Part shown: positions 9,336-18,766 of the stretch, piece by piece
Layout of the letters: the number at the start of each line of letters is the position of its first letter
How positions within the stretch are numbered: the first letter of the stretch is position 1
Source: Asanoa hainanensis
Lineage (GTDB): Bacteria; Actinomycetota; Actinomycetes; Mycobacteriales; Micromonosporaceae
Length of the DNA: 64,000 nucleotides
Assembly: GCF_900188485.1 (NCBI RefSeq)
Contig: NZ_FZPH01000010.1
Span: 62,001 to 126,000 of the forward strand
Direction: 5' to 3'
Made by a program: the position numbers and the translations under genes
The notes under the pieces: generated by a model
Databases searched by the model: none
What the model was told of the DNA's origin: nothing
Seen by the model: only the letters and a program-made list of their open reading frames with translations

Positions 9336-10277
9336 ATGCGATATCCGGCCCGATTCGTCGCCGTCGCCCTCGGCGCGGCCCTCGCGCTCGCCGGCTGCGG
9401 CTCCGGCGGCGGCACGGAGAACGGCGGTATCCCGCCGAACACCGACGTCAGCGCCACCGCCGACTTCCCGGCCACCGTCGGCGACGTGACCGTCGAGGCG
9501 AAGCCCACCAAGATCGTCTCTCTGTCGCCGACCGCGACCGAGATGCTGTACGCGATCGGTGCCGGCCCGCAGGTGCTGGCGGTCGACGACCAGTCCAACT
9601 TCCCGGCCGAGGCGCCGAAGAGCGAGCTGTCCGGCTACCAGCCCAACGCCGAGGCGATCGCCGGCAAGTCGCCCGACCTCGTCGTGGTCTCGAACGACAC
9701 GAACAACGTGGTCGCCCAGCTCACCCAGCTGAAGATCCCCGTTTACCTGGCGGCGTCTGGCAAGACGATGGACGACAGCTACCGGCAGATCACCGACCTG
9801 GGCGCGCTGACCGGCAACCGGCCGGCCGCGGAGGACCTGGCCAAGCGGATGAAGGAAGAGGTCGACAAGCTGGTCGCCGACGTCCCGAAGCGCGCGACCA
9901 AGCTCACCTACTACTACGAGCTCGGCCCGGAGCTCTACTCGCTGACCTCCAAGACCTTCGTCGGCGCGCTGCTCGCCCAGCTCGGGCTGGAGAACATCGC
10001 GGACCCGGCCGACGCCGACCGCAAGAGCGACGGCTACCCGCAGCTCGCCGCGGAGTCGTTGGTGAAGGCGGACCCCGACCTGATCTTCCTGTCCGACACG
10101 GTGTGCTGCCAGCAGACCGCCGAGACGGTCAAGGCGCGCCCCGGTTGGGCCGGCATCACGGCCGTGAAGACCGGGCAGATCGTGTTGCTCAACGACGACA
10201 TCGGCTCGCGATGGGGTCCGCGCACCGTGGACCTGCTCCGCCAGGTCGCGGACGCGGTGGCCAAGGTCCCGGCCTGA
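9336..10277 (+). CDS. btuF: Cobalamin-type ABC transporter substrate-binding lipoprotein
   Basis: A 313-residue periplasmic-binding-type protein anchored to the outer face of the membrane as a lipoprotein: a short signal peptide ends in the lipobox LAGC (Cys22). The PKTKIVSLSP-like segment KPTKIVSLSPTATEMLYAIG (about residues 53-72) is typical of helical-backbone vitamin B12/siderophore binding proteins. The start has GGAGG seven bases upstream. A cobalamin riboswitch precedes the gene and permease and ATPase genes follow in one operon, which supports cobalamin or a corrinoid as substrate rather than a siderophore. Confidence 0.9.
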   Translation: MRYPARFVAVALGAALALAGCGSGGGTENGGIPPNTDVSATADFPATVGDVTVEAKPTKIVSLSPTATEMLYAIGAGPQVLAVDDQSNFPAEAPKSELSGYQPNAEAIAGKSPDLVVVSNDTNNVVAQLTQLKIPVYLAASGKTMDDSYRQITDLGALTGNRPAAEDLAKRMKEEVDKLVADVPKRATKLTYYYELGPELYSLTSKTFVGALLAQLGLENIADPADADRKSDGYPQLAAESLVKADPDLIFLSDTVCCQQTAETVKARPGWAGITAVKTGQIVLLNDDIGSRWGPRTVDLLRQVADAVAKVPA

Positions 10278-10282
10278 AAACC

Positions 10283-11317
10283 TTGAAAATCCCCGGCGTA
10301 CGGTGGCCGTGGCTGCTCGGCGGTGTGCTCGCCGTGCTGGTCGCGGCCATCGCCGGGCTGGCCTTCGGCCCGGTCTCGCTGCCACCGGGCGGGGTCGCGG
10401 TCGAGCTGCTGGACCTGATCCCGGGCGTCAACCTCCACAGTGGTCTCTCGGAGCGCGACGCCGCGATCCTGTTGCAGCTCCGGCTGCCCCGGGTGGTGCT
10501 GGCCCTGCTCGCCGGCGCGATGCTGGCGTTGGCCGGCGGCTGCTACCAGGGCGCGTTCCGCAACCCGCTGGCCGACCCGTACCTGCTGGGTGCCGCCGCC
10601 GGCGCCGGGCTCGCTGTGACCGCGGTGGTCGCGTTGCGGGGAGCCGACCTCGGCGCGCTCCCACCGAGCGTGCCGCTGGCGGCGTTCGCGGGCGCCCTGA
10701 TCGCGGTCGCGCTGACCTATTTGCTCGGCGTCGGGGGCCGCGACCGCAGCCCGGCATCGCTGATCCTGGCCGGTGTGGCCGTGTCGGCGTTCCTTGCCGC
10801 CGGCCAGACATACCTGATGCAGCGCAACGCCGACGACATCCGGGCCATCTACTCGTGGTTGCTCGGGCGCCTCGCCACCAACGGCTGGCACGAGGTGCGG
10901 TTGCTGCTGCCGTACGCGGTGGTCACGACCGTCGTCGTGCTCGCCCTGCGCCGCGAGCTGGACGTGCTGTCGGTCGGTGACGACGAGGCCAGCGGCCTGG
11001 GCCTGCACCCACAGCGGTCCCGGTTCATCCTGATCGCGGCGGCCTCGCTCGGCACCGCCGCGGCCGTCTCGGTCTCCGGGCTGATCGGCTTCGTCGGCAT
11101 CGTCGTGCCGCACATCGTGCGGATGCTCGCCGGCGGCAGCTACCGCGCGATCCTGCCGCTGTCGATGCTGTTCGGAGCCGCGTTCCTGGCGCTGGCCGAC
11201 CTGGCCGGGCGGACCTTCGCCGCACCGGCCGAGATACCCATCGGGGTGGTCACGGCGTTCGTGGGCGGGCCGTTCTTCGTGCTCGTCCTGCGCTCCGCGA
11301 AGCGGGTGATCACATGA
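10283..11317 (+). CDS. btuC: Cobalamin-type ABC transporter permease (FecCD family)
   Basis: About 344 residues with some ten hydrophobic segments; the segment LLAGAMLALAGGCYQGAFRN and the downstream NPLADPYLLG are classic for BtuC/FecCD permeases, as is GLIGFVGIVVPHIVRMLAG near the C-terminus. I placed the start at the TTG five bases after the btuF stop; a CTG overlapping the btuF stop is the only nearby alternative and no ATG fits. The last codon overlaps the ATPase gene start (ATGA). Confidence 0.88.
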   Translation: MKIPGVRWPWLLGGVLAVLVAAIAGLAFGPVSLPPGGVAVELLDLIPGVNLHSGLSERDAAILLQLRLPRVVLALLAGAMLALAGGCYQGAFRNPLADPYLLGAAAGAGLAVTAVVALRGADLGALPPSVPLAAFAGALIAVALTYLLGVGGRDRSPASLILAGVAVSAFLAAGQTYLMQRNADDIRAIYSWLLGRLATNGWHEVRLLLPYAVVTTVVVLALRRELDVLSVGDDEASGLGLHPQRSRFILIAAASLGTAAAVSVSGLIGFVGIVVPHIVRMLAGGSYRAILPLSMLFGAAFLALADLAGRTFAAPAEIPIGVVTAFVGGPFFVLVLRSAKRVIT

Positions 11318-12111
11318 GTGCCATCGTGGTTCGCGACCTGCACGTCACGCTGGGGAAGGCGCCGATCCTGCGCGGGGTCGACCTGACGGTCTCGGCGGGT
11401 GAGTGGGTCGCGGTGATCGGCCCGAACGGCGCGGGCAAGTCGACGTTGCTGCGGGCGATCGGCGGCCTGCTGCCCTCTTCGGGCGCGGTCTCCCTGCTGG
11501 GTACGCCGGTCGAGCGCCTGCGCCGCCGGGCCCGCGCCCGCACCGTGGCCACCGTCGCGCAGTCGCCGGTCGTACCGCCGGGCATGTCGGTCTTCGACTA
11601 TGTGCTGCTCGGCCGCACGCCGTTCGTCTCGCTGCTCGGCCGCGAGTCTTTTGCTGATCTGGAAGCGGTGCGCGCGCTGCTGGAGCGGCTGGACCTGACC
11701 GGGTTCGGCGACCGGGAGCTCGACACCCTGTCCGGCGGCGAGCGGCAGCGGGCGTTCCTGGCCCGGGCGCTGGCGCAGGAGCCGTCGCTGCTGCTGCTCG
11801 ACGAGCCGACCAGCGCGCTCGACATCGGCCACCAGCAGGAGGTGCTGGAGCTCGTCGACACCCTGCGCCGCGACCAGGGCTTGACCGTGCTGGCGACCAT
11901 GCACGACCTTTCGATCGCCGGCGGCTACGCGGACCGGTTGGTGCTGCTGGCGGAGGGTCGGGTGGTCGCGGCCGGCACCCCGCGCGAGGTGCTGACCGAG
12001 GAGATCCTGTCGCGCTTCTACCGGGCCAAGGTCCGGGTCGTGGACGGCGTCGACGGGCCACTCGTGGTACCCGTCCGTTCGGTCAGCGCAGACTGGCCGA
12101 GCGGTTCTTAG
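11314..12111 (+). CDS. btuD: Cobalamin-type ABC transporter ATP-binding protein
   Basis: A 265-residue ABC ATPase powering the importer: Walker A GPNGAGKST (from residue 36), Q-loop, signature LSGGERQR, Walker B LLLLDEPTSALD, and the H-loop His in ATMHDLS. It overlaps the permease gene by four bases (ATGA), so the three subunits are co-translated under riboswitch control. The C-terminal stretch after TEEILSRFY is typical for B12/iron-type ATPases. Confidence 0.92.
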   Translation: MSAIVVRDLHVTLGKAPILRGVDLTVSAGEWVAVIGPNGAGKSTLLRAIGGLLPSSGAVSLLGTPVERLRRRARARTVATVAQSPVVPPGMSVFDYVLLGRTPFVSLLGRESFADLEAVRALLERLDLTGFGDRELDTLSGGERQRAFLARALAQEPSLLLLDEPTSALDIGHQQEVLELVDTLRRDQGLTVLATMHDLSIAGGYADRLVLLAEGRVVAAGTPREVLTEEILSRFYRAKVRVVDGVDGPLVVPVRSVSADWPSGS

Positions 12112-12155
12112 GTATTCGCGATAGTCGACGGCTTTCGTGATTACCGTCAGGGTTT

Positions 12156-12719
12156 GTGAGCGTTCTTACGCACCGCACCGCATGGGTGCCCAGCGACGAC
12201 CACACCCCTCGTAGCGACGCCGCCGAACTGGCGGCCGCGTGGGTGCTCGAACAGGCCCGCGCCCACGCCCTGCAGCCCGTCCTGCGCGACCCCGGCAAGG
12301 GTGGCAGTCCTGGACGAGGCCATGCCGTGCTCGCCTACCTCCCCGACTACGACGACGTGCACCACTCGCTCCAGGCCGTCCGCTACGGCGCGTTCGCCGC
12401 CGTGGAGTCGGTCGCGTACCCGCTGATCGGTTGGGCCATGGCGACGCGTGCCCTGGACCTGACCACCGGCGAGATCACCGTGGACAGCCGCAGCGAGACC
12501 CTGAAGGAGGCCATCGAACGCATCCACTTCTTCGACAACAACGGCTGGACGCGTGGCTTCGGCGCCGACAGCGCCAAGCGCATCCTCGGCGACCTGCCGC
12601 CGCCGGACCGCGACAAGGACCTGCTGCTCGGCAGCCTCTGTGCGCTCGGCTCGCGCGGCCGGGCACTCGAGCGGCTCGGCGATCTGGCTCAGCGGGTGTG
12701 GAAGAAGATATCCACATGA
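12156..12719 (+). CDS. Conserved-looking hypothetical protein
   Basis: I do not recognise this 187-residue protein. It has no signal peptide or membrane segment and looks like a soluble alpha/beta protein; conserved-looking parts are HAVLAYLPDYDDVHHSLQAV and the C-terminal Arg/Leu-rich helix. Codon use is like that of its neighbours. It starts at a GTG with a weak AGGG upstream, 44 bases after the B12 transporter ATPase gene and on the same strand, and precedes a secreted propeller protein by 26 bases. It could be the last member of the B12 operon or belong to its own unit. Confidence 0.6.
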   Translation: MSVLTHRTAWVPSDDHTPRSDAAELAAAWVLEQARAHALQPVLRDPGKGGSPGRGHAVLAYLPDYDDVHHSLQAVRYGAFAAVESVAYPLIGWAMATRALDLTTGEITVDSRSETLKEAIERIHFFDNNGWTRGFGADSAKRILGDLPPPDRDKDLLLGSLCALGSRGRALERLGDLAQRVWKKIST

Positions 12720-12745
12720 GCTGATCCGGAGTAAGTTCGGTCGGC

Positions 12746-13786
12746 ATGTGGATGCGGAAAGCGTCGATGGCCGCCGTCTCACTGGGCGTGCTGGCCGTCT
12801 CGGCGGGGTTCACCCATACCCCGTCACCGTCCTGGGACCTCTCGCCGACCGACAGCACCGCGCGGCTGCGCGGTCTCTCCGTGGTCAGCGCGGCCACGGT
12901 CTGGGCCAGCGGCAGCGGCGGCACCGTGCTGCGCACGGTCAACGGCGGCCGCACCTGGTCGTCGGTCGGCCCCGCGGCGGCAGCCGACCTGGAGCTTCGT
13001 GACATCGAGGCCTTCGACGCGCGGCGAGCGGTCGCGCTGTCCATCGGCCCGGGCGAGGACTCCCGCGTCTACCGCACGGCCGACGGCGGGCGCACGTGGA
13101 CGGAGGCCTACCGCAACACAGACCCGGCGGCGTTCTACGACTGCCTGACGTTCCTGGACGAGCGGCACGGGCTCGCCCTGTCCGACCCGGTCGACGGCAA
13201 GTTCCGCATCCTGTCCACCAGCGACGCCGGTCGCTCGTGGTCGGTGCTGCCGTCGACCGGAATGCCGGCGGCGCTGCCGGGCGAGTTCGCGTTCGCGGCC
13301 AGCGGCACGTGCCTGGTCTCGTCGGGCGGGCGGGCCTACTTTGCCACGGGCGGCGGCGCGACCGCGCGGGTGTTCCGCAGCGACGACCTGGGCCGTTCGT
13401 GGCGGGTCTCCGACACCCCGGTGCCGAGCGGCCCGTCGGCGGGCATCTACTCGCTGGCGTTCCGCGACCGCGACAACGGGGTGGCCGTGGGCGGCGACTA
13501 CGCGACCCCGTTGGCCGCGCCTGACGGAGCGGCGGTCACTCGCGACGGCGGCCGCACCTGGACGGTGGCGAAGGAAGAGCCGGGCGAGTACCGCTCCGGC
13601 GCCGCCTGGATGACCCGCCTCGGCCCAGTGCTGGCGGTCGGCCCGACGGGCAGCGACATCTCGTACGACGGCGGCCGAAAGTGGTCCCTGTTCGACGGAG
13701 GCAGCTTCGACGCGGTCGAGTGCGCGGGGTTGTCGGTCTGCTACGCCTCGGGCGAACAGGGCCGGATCGCCAGATTGCGCTGGTGA
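12746..13786 (+). CDS. Secreted BNR/Asp-box beta-propeller protein
   Basis: A 346-residue protein with a short N-terminal signal segment (residues 1-22) and repeated Asp-box motifs of the S/T-x-D-x-G-x-T-W type: VNGGRTW, ADGGRTW, SDAGRSW, DDLGRSW, RDGGRTW and YDGGRKW. These mark a six- or seven-bladed propeller like that of sialidases and plant photosystem assembly factor HCF136. No catalytic sialidase residues are evident, and such proteins are often annotated only as oxidoreductase or exo-alpha-sialidase by similarity. Its substrate is unknown. The stop lies three bases from the convergent helD stop. Confidence 0.75.
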   Translation: MWMRKASMAAVSLGVLAVSAGFTHTPSPSWDLSPTDSTARLRGLSVVSAATVWASGSGGTVLRTVNGGRTWSSVGPAAAADLELRDIEAFDARRAVALSIGPGEDSRVYRTADGGRTWTEAYRNTDPAAFYDCLTFLDERHGLALSDPVDGKFRILSTSDAGRSWSVLPSTGMPAALPGEFAFAASGTCLVSSGGRAYFATGGGATARVFRSDDLGRSWRVSDTPVPSGPSAGIYSLAFRDRDNGVAVGGDYATPLAAPDGAAVTRDGGRTWTVAKEEPGEYRSGAAWMTRLGPVLAVGPTGSDISYDGGRKWSLFDGGSFDAVECAGLSVCYASGEQGRIARLRW

Positions 13787-13789
13787 CCT

Positions 13790-15847
13790 CTAGCCCGCCA
13801 GCACCTCCGGCAGCGGTGCCGTGTGCAGGACGGCCAGGCGGCTGACCGCTCGGGTGAGCACCACGTAGAGGCGGTGTAGGCCCCGGGGCTCGGCTTCGAC
13901 GATGGCGGACGGTTCGACGACCACCACGTGGTCGTACTCGAGGCCCTTGACGACCGACGCCGGGACGACGGTGACCCGCGCCGGCGACTCGACCTCGTCG
14001 GCGGTCGCGTTCTCGATGCCGGCTGCGGTCAGGGCGGCTCGCACGCCGGCGACGGCGGTGTCGGCCGCGATCACGCCGACCGAGCCGTCGTGGCGGAGGG
14101 CGTCCCGGACCTCCGCGACGGTCGCGGCGTCGAGGTCGGCCACCTGCTCGATGGTCAGCCCGCCGTCGTTCCGCAGCGAGCGGGCGGCGGGCACGTCGAC
14201 CGCCAGCGCGGGCAGCAGGCGGTTGGCGAACGCGACCACCGCGGCCGGAACCCGGAAGCCGATGGTCAGCGGGACCACTTCCGCGTCCGGCTTGCCGAGG
14301 TGGCGCAGGGTGTCGCGCCAGTCGGCGGCGGCCCACGGCGCGGTGCCCTGGGCGAGGTCGCCGAGCAGGGTGATCGAGCCGTGCTCGCTGCGCCGGGCGA
14401 TCGCGCGGGCCTGCATCGCCGACAGGTCCTGCGCCTCGTCGACCACCACGTGGCCGAAGCTCGGGCGGCGCTCGATCAGGCCGGCGGCCTCGTCGACCAG
14501 CACCAGGTCGGCAGTGGTCCACTTGGCCGTCTTGAGCGAGCGCGGCGCGGCCGGCCAGCGGATCAGCTCGCGTTCGTCGTCGGTCAGCACCCCGGCCGGC
14601 GGGTCGGTGAGGATCTCCGCGACCAGGCCTTCCGGCGTGATCGCTGGCCAGACCCGGTCGAGGAACTCGGTGACCTCCTTGGCCTTGCCCATCCGGCGTA
14701 GCCAGGCGTCGTTGGGCGAGTCGCCGCGGCGCGCCTCGGACTGGCGTTGCAGCAGGCTGACCACCCGGGCGCGGATCCGTTCGCGGGCGGTGCCGTAGGG
14801 CAGGTTCTCGGCCCGCACGTCGGCGACCAGGCGGCGGAGGACCTCGGCACCGATCCGCCAGCGGTACGAGCCGTCGGACACCGTCATCGGCTCGACGTCG
14901 CCGCCGATGCGGGCGTCGAGGGCGGTCGCCAGGACGGTGGCCATCCGGGCGTCGTGCTTGACCGTCGCGGCGGCGGGGGAGTCCTCGGCGCGCACCCGGA
15001 CGGCTGCGATCAGGTCGTCCACCGTCGCCTGCTCGACCTCGACCTCGCCGAGCGCGGGCAGCACCGCCGAGATGTAGGACAGGAACGCCCGGTTCGGCCC
15101 GACCACCAGCACGCCCGACCGGCGCAGCCGCTCGCGGTGCAGGTAGAGCAGGTACGCGGCGCGGTGCAGCCCGACCGCGGTCTTTCCCGTGCCGGGTGCG
15201 CCCTGCACGCAGATCGAGACGTCCAGGTCGGCCCGGACCAGCTCATCCTGCTCGGGCTGGATGGTGGCGACGATGTCGCGCATCGGCCCGACACGGGGCC
15301 GCTCGATCTCGGCGGTCAGGATCCGGCTGGTGGTGCCGAGCTCCTCACCCCGGTCCAGGTGCTCGTCCTCGAAGCTGGTCAGCAGCCCGGCGGCGAACCC
15401 GAACCGGCGCCGCACCGCGATGCCCTGCGGCTCGCGGGCGCTGGCCCGGTAGAACGCCCGGGACACCGGCGCACGCCAGTCGAGCACCATCGGCTCACCG
15501 TCGTCGTCGGTGACGTGCCGGCGCCCGACGTGGTAGCGGTGCCCCGCGTGGTCCTCGGCGGCCGGGCCGCTGCCGAAGTCGAGCCGCCCGAAGAACAGCG
15601 GGGTGTCCGGGTCGTCGGCGAGCTCCGCGACGCGGCGGGCGAGCGTACGCCCGAGCGTCTCGGCGGTGTAGGCGTCACCGGCGACGTTGCCGCCGGTGCT
15701 GAACAGGGCTTCGGCACGGTCGCGCATCCGGCGCAGGGCGGCCCGGGACGCGGTCAGATGGTCCCGCTCGGCGCCGAGGTCGGTCTCGAGATCGGAAGCG
15801 GGCTCGGTGGCATCGGTGTTGACAAGGTGATCAGCGGGCAGGGTCAT
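13790..15847 (-). CDS. HelD-like UvrD/Rep-type ATPase, RNA polymerase-recycling factor
   Basis: About 685 residues. Helicase motif I is GAPGTGKTAVGLHR, motif II is VVDEAQDLSAMQ, motif IV-like TIGFRVPAAVVAFANRLL and motif VI LTRAVSRLAVLH, the superfamily-1 order. An N-terminal coiled coil (ERDHLTASRAALRRMRDRAE) and an insertion between motifs Ia and II match HelD, which pries nucleic acid and inhibitors such as rifampicin from stalled RNA polymerase in actinobacteria and firmicutes. The ATG at 15845-15847 has GGAAGG nine bases upstream; the frame is open for 40 more codons but that extension is Arg-rich and unlike a protein N-terminus. Whether it gives rifamycin tolerance (HelR function) cannot be told. 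Confidence 0.85.
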   Translation of the reverse strand: MTLPADHLVNTDATEPASDLETDLGAERDHLTASRAALRRMRDRAEALFSTGGNVAGDAYTAETLGRTLARRVAELADDPDTPLFFGRLDFGSGPAAEDHAGHRYHVGRRHVTDDDGEPMVLDWRAPVSRAFYRASAREPQGIAVRRRFGFAAGLLTSFEDEHLDRGEELGTTSRILTAEIERPRVGPMRDIVATIQPEQDELVRADLDVSICVQGAPGTGKTAVGLHRAAYLLYLHRERLRRSGVLVVGPNRAFLSYISAVLPALGEVEVEQATVDDLIAAVRVRAEDSPAAATVKHDARMATVLATALDARIGGDVEPMTVSDGSYRWRIGAEVLRRLVADVRAENLPYGTARERIRARVVSLLQRQSEARRGDSPNDAWLRRMGKAKEVTEFLDRVWPAITPEGLVAEILTDPPAGVLTDDERELIRWPAAPRSLKTAKWTTADLVLVDEAAGLIERRPSFGHVVVDEAQDLSAMQARAIARRSEHGSITLLGDLAQGTAPWAAADWRDTLRHLGKPDAEVVPLTIGFRVPAAVVAFANRLLPALAVDVPAARSLRNDGGLTIEQVADLDAATVAEVRDALRHDGSVGVIAADTAVAGVRAALTAAGIENATADEVESPARVTVVPASVVKGLEYDHVVVVEPSAIVEAEPRGLHRLYVVLTRAVSRLAVLHTAPLPEVLAG

Positions 15848-16026
15848 CCGAGGAAACCTTCCGGCGGTGGTCAGTGGGACTCGGGAAGACCTGGGCCGCC
15901 CGGAACTCCGCGCGCAGCGGTGCCGGCAGTGCCCGGTAACCACGCTTCCAGCGCGGCGGCGCTCCACGTTACGCCCGCCCCGGACCGGCGGCCAGGCATT
16001 TACGGCGGCGGTGGGACGATGTCTTT

Positions 16027-16608
16027 ATGGCGGAGGTCGGGCAGGAGCGGCGTCAGATCACGGATCCGAAGATGATGCGGGCGTTGGCGCATCCGGCTCG
16101 GTTGGCGATTCTCGAGCACCTCAACTCGACCGGGGAGCCGACGACCGCCACCGAGTTCGCGGAGATTGTCGGGTTGTCGCCCAGCGCTACCAGCTATCAC
16201 CTGCGTGAGCTGGCCAAGGTCAACATGATCGAGGAGGCGCCGAGTCGGGGGGACGGGCGCGAGCGGGTCTGGCAGAGCCCCGCGCACTCCTTTCAGATCG
16301 ACCTCGAGCAGGGCCGCGGCGACCCGGAGACGCGGGCGGCCGAGGACGCGTTGATGGCCGTCTACCTCGAGCGGGACCAGGCGCGCCTGCGGGCGTTCCT
16401 GTCCCGTGCCCGCGACGAGCCGCAGGAGTGGCGCGACGCCGCCGGACTCACGACCTCGACGATCTTCGTGACCGCCGACGAGCTCAAGACCTTCCTCGAG
16501 CAGGTGCACGAGTTGATCGACCCGCTCAAGAAACGGCACCGCCCGGAGGCGCCGCCGGACGGAGCTCGCACGGTTCGCGTGCATTTCGCCGCCTTCCCCG
16601 ACGACTGA
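16027..16608 (+). CDS. ArsR-type winged-helix transcriptional regulator
   Basis: A 193-residue regulator with a winged helix-turn-helix at about residues 12-85 (MRALAHPARLAILEHL, then FAEIVGLSPSATSYHLRELA as recognition helix). No metal-binding Cys pair is present, so it is not a metal-sensing ArsR; the acidic helical C-terminal half (~95-190) probably dimerises or binds ligand. It precedes an MFS exporter by 28 bases and likely controls it; a 15-bp inverted repeat at 16630-16675 is the obvious candidate operator. Confidence 0.85.
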   Translation: MAEVGQERRQITDPKMMRALAHPARLAILEHLNSTGEPTTATEFAEIVGLSPSATSYHLRELAKVNMIEEAPSRGDGRERVWQSPAHSFQIDLEQGRGDPETRAAEDALMAVYLERDQARLRAFLSRARDEPQEWRDAAGLTTSTIFVTADELKTFLEQVHELIDPLKKRHRPEAPPDGARTVRVHFAAFPDD

Positions 16609-16629
16609 GTTCATCGAGGGGGTTGCCCT

Positions 16630-16675
16630 AGCAGATGTGAAGGATTATTTTCGAAACATGTCCTTCGCATCTGCT
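16630..16675. promoter_or_regulatory. Strong inverted repeat over the MFS gene start
   Basis: Arms AGCAGATGTGAAGGA (16630-16644) and TCCTTCGCATCTGCT (16661-16675) are complementary at 14 of 15 positions with a 16-base AT-rich spacer. The repeat covers the GTG and ATG start candidates of the MFS gene. It could be the operator of the adjacent ArsR-type regulator or an mRNA hairpin that hides the start. Confidence 0.6.
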
Positions 16676-17878
16676 GGTTCGTCGCGCTGGAGTGACGTCT
16701 ACGTCACTGCCGGCTCGCGTGCTCTGTCCATGGCCGGCGAGACGCTCGTCGCCACCACGCTCGCGCTTGCCCTGCAGGAGCGCGGCTCCGGCGGTCTCGC
16801 CGTCTCCGGGCTCTGGCTGGCCGCGACGCTGCCGCTGGTCGCGCTGGCTCCGCTGGCGGGCCGGCTGGCCGACCGGGGCGACAGCCGCACCTTGCTGGTC
16901 GGCATCGGCGTCGCCCAGGCGCTGGTCTGCGCCGCGCTGGCCTTCGTCACCGCGCCCGTCGCCGTGATCGCCCTGGTCGCCGTGCTGGCCTCCGGGCTCG
17001 CGATCACCAACCCGGTGTTCGCCGCGCTGGTGCCCTCGATGGTCACGCGCGACGACCTGCCCAAGGCGAGCGCGATCGGGCAGACCGCGTCGATGATCGG
17101 CATGCTGACCGGGCCGGCGGCGGCCGGCTTCCTGGTCGGCGCGTTCGGCACCCGGCCACCCCTGCTGATCGGTGCCGTCACGTACCTGGCCATCGCCGGC
17201 GCGGGGCTGCTGCTGAAGACCCGTCGCGGCGCCACTCCCGAAGCGGCGGCGGCAGCGGCCAAGACGGCCTGGACCCTGCGCGGCGACGGCCTGTTGCTGG
17301 CCACCTTCCTGGCCTTCGGCGCCGTGGTCGCCGGCGTCGGCGGTGTCAACGTCGTCGAGGTCTTCTTCATCCGCGACACCCTGGGCGCCTCCGCCTCGGC
17401 GTTCGGGCTGGTCACCGCGTCCTGGACCGCCGGCATGGCGGCCGGCGCCTGGGTGTTCGCGAAGGCGGTCCGCCGGTACGACGACGACGCGAGTCTGGTC
17501 CGCGCGTTGCTCGTCCTGCTGGGCTCCACCTGCGTGCCGGTCGTGCTCAGCGCGGCCGCGCCCGGTGTCTGGGTGGTCGTGCTGCTCTGGCTGGCCGGTG
17601 GCCTGCTCAACGGCGGTCTCGGCGTGTTCAGCACCGTCCTGGTCTCGCGCCGGGTGCCGGAGCGGGCGCGCGGCCGGGCGTTCGCCGGCCTCAACGCCGC
17701 GGCCAACGGCGGAGCGATGTTCGGGTACGTGCTGGCCGGCGCCCTCCTCGGCCCCTTCTCGCCGCGGGCGCTGGTGCTCGGGTTCGGCCTGGCGGGAGTC
17801 CTCGCGGTGGTCGCCGTCGCGGTGCCGGTCGCGCGGGCCATCCGGCAGGAGCGCGTCACATCCGTGGCGGTCGCCTGA
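16637..17878 (+). CDS. MFS transporter, probable drug/metabolite exporter
   Basis: A 413-residue integral membrane protein with about twelve hydrophobic segments and the MFS loop 2-3 signature GRLADRGDSRTLLVG. A second-half repeat and a central cytoplasmic loop near residues 195-215 fit the 6+6 layout; family usage suggests proton-driven export. The substrate is unknown. The start is uncertain: the GTG used here lies in the left arm of the inverted repeat, and an in-frame ATG at 16658 lies at its spacer end; neither has a well-spaced ribosome site. The preceding ArsR-type gene probably regulates it. Confidence 0.85.
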   Translation: MKDYFRNMSFASAGSSRWSDVYVTAGSRALSMAGETLVATTLALALQERGSGGLAVSGLWLAATLPLVALAPLAGRLADRGDSRTLLVGIGVAQALVCAALAFVTAPVAVIALVAVLASGLAITNPVFAALVPSMVTRDDLPKASAIGQTASMIGMLTGPAAAGFLVGAFGTRPPLLIGAVTYLAIAGAGLLLKTRRGATPEAAAAAAKTAWTLRGDGLLLATFLAFGAVVAGVGGVNVVEVFFIRDTLGASASAFGLVTASWTAGMAAGAWVFAKAVRRYDDDASLVRALLVLLGSTCVPVVLSAAAPGVWVVVLLWLAGGLLNGGLGVFSTVLVSRRVPERARGRAFAGLNAAANGGAMFGYVLAGALLGPFSPRALVLGFGLAGVLAVVAVAVPVARAIRQERVTSVAVA

Positions 17879-18763
<885 letters not shown>

Positions 18764-18766
18764 GGG

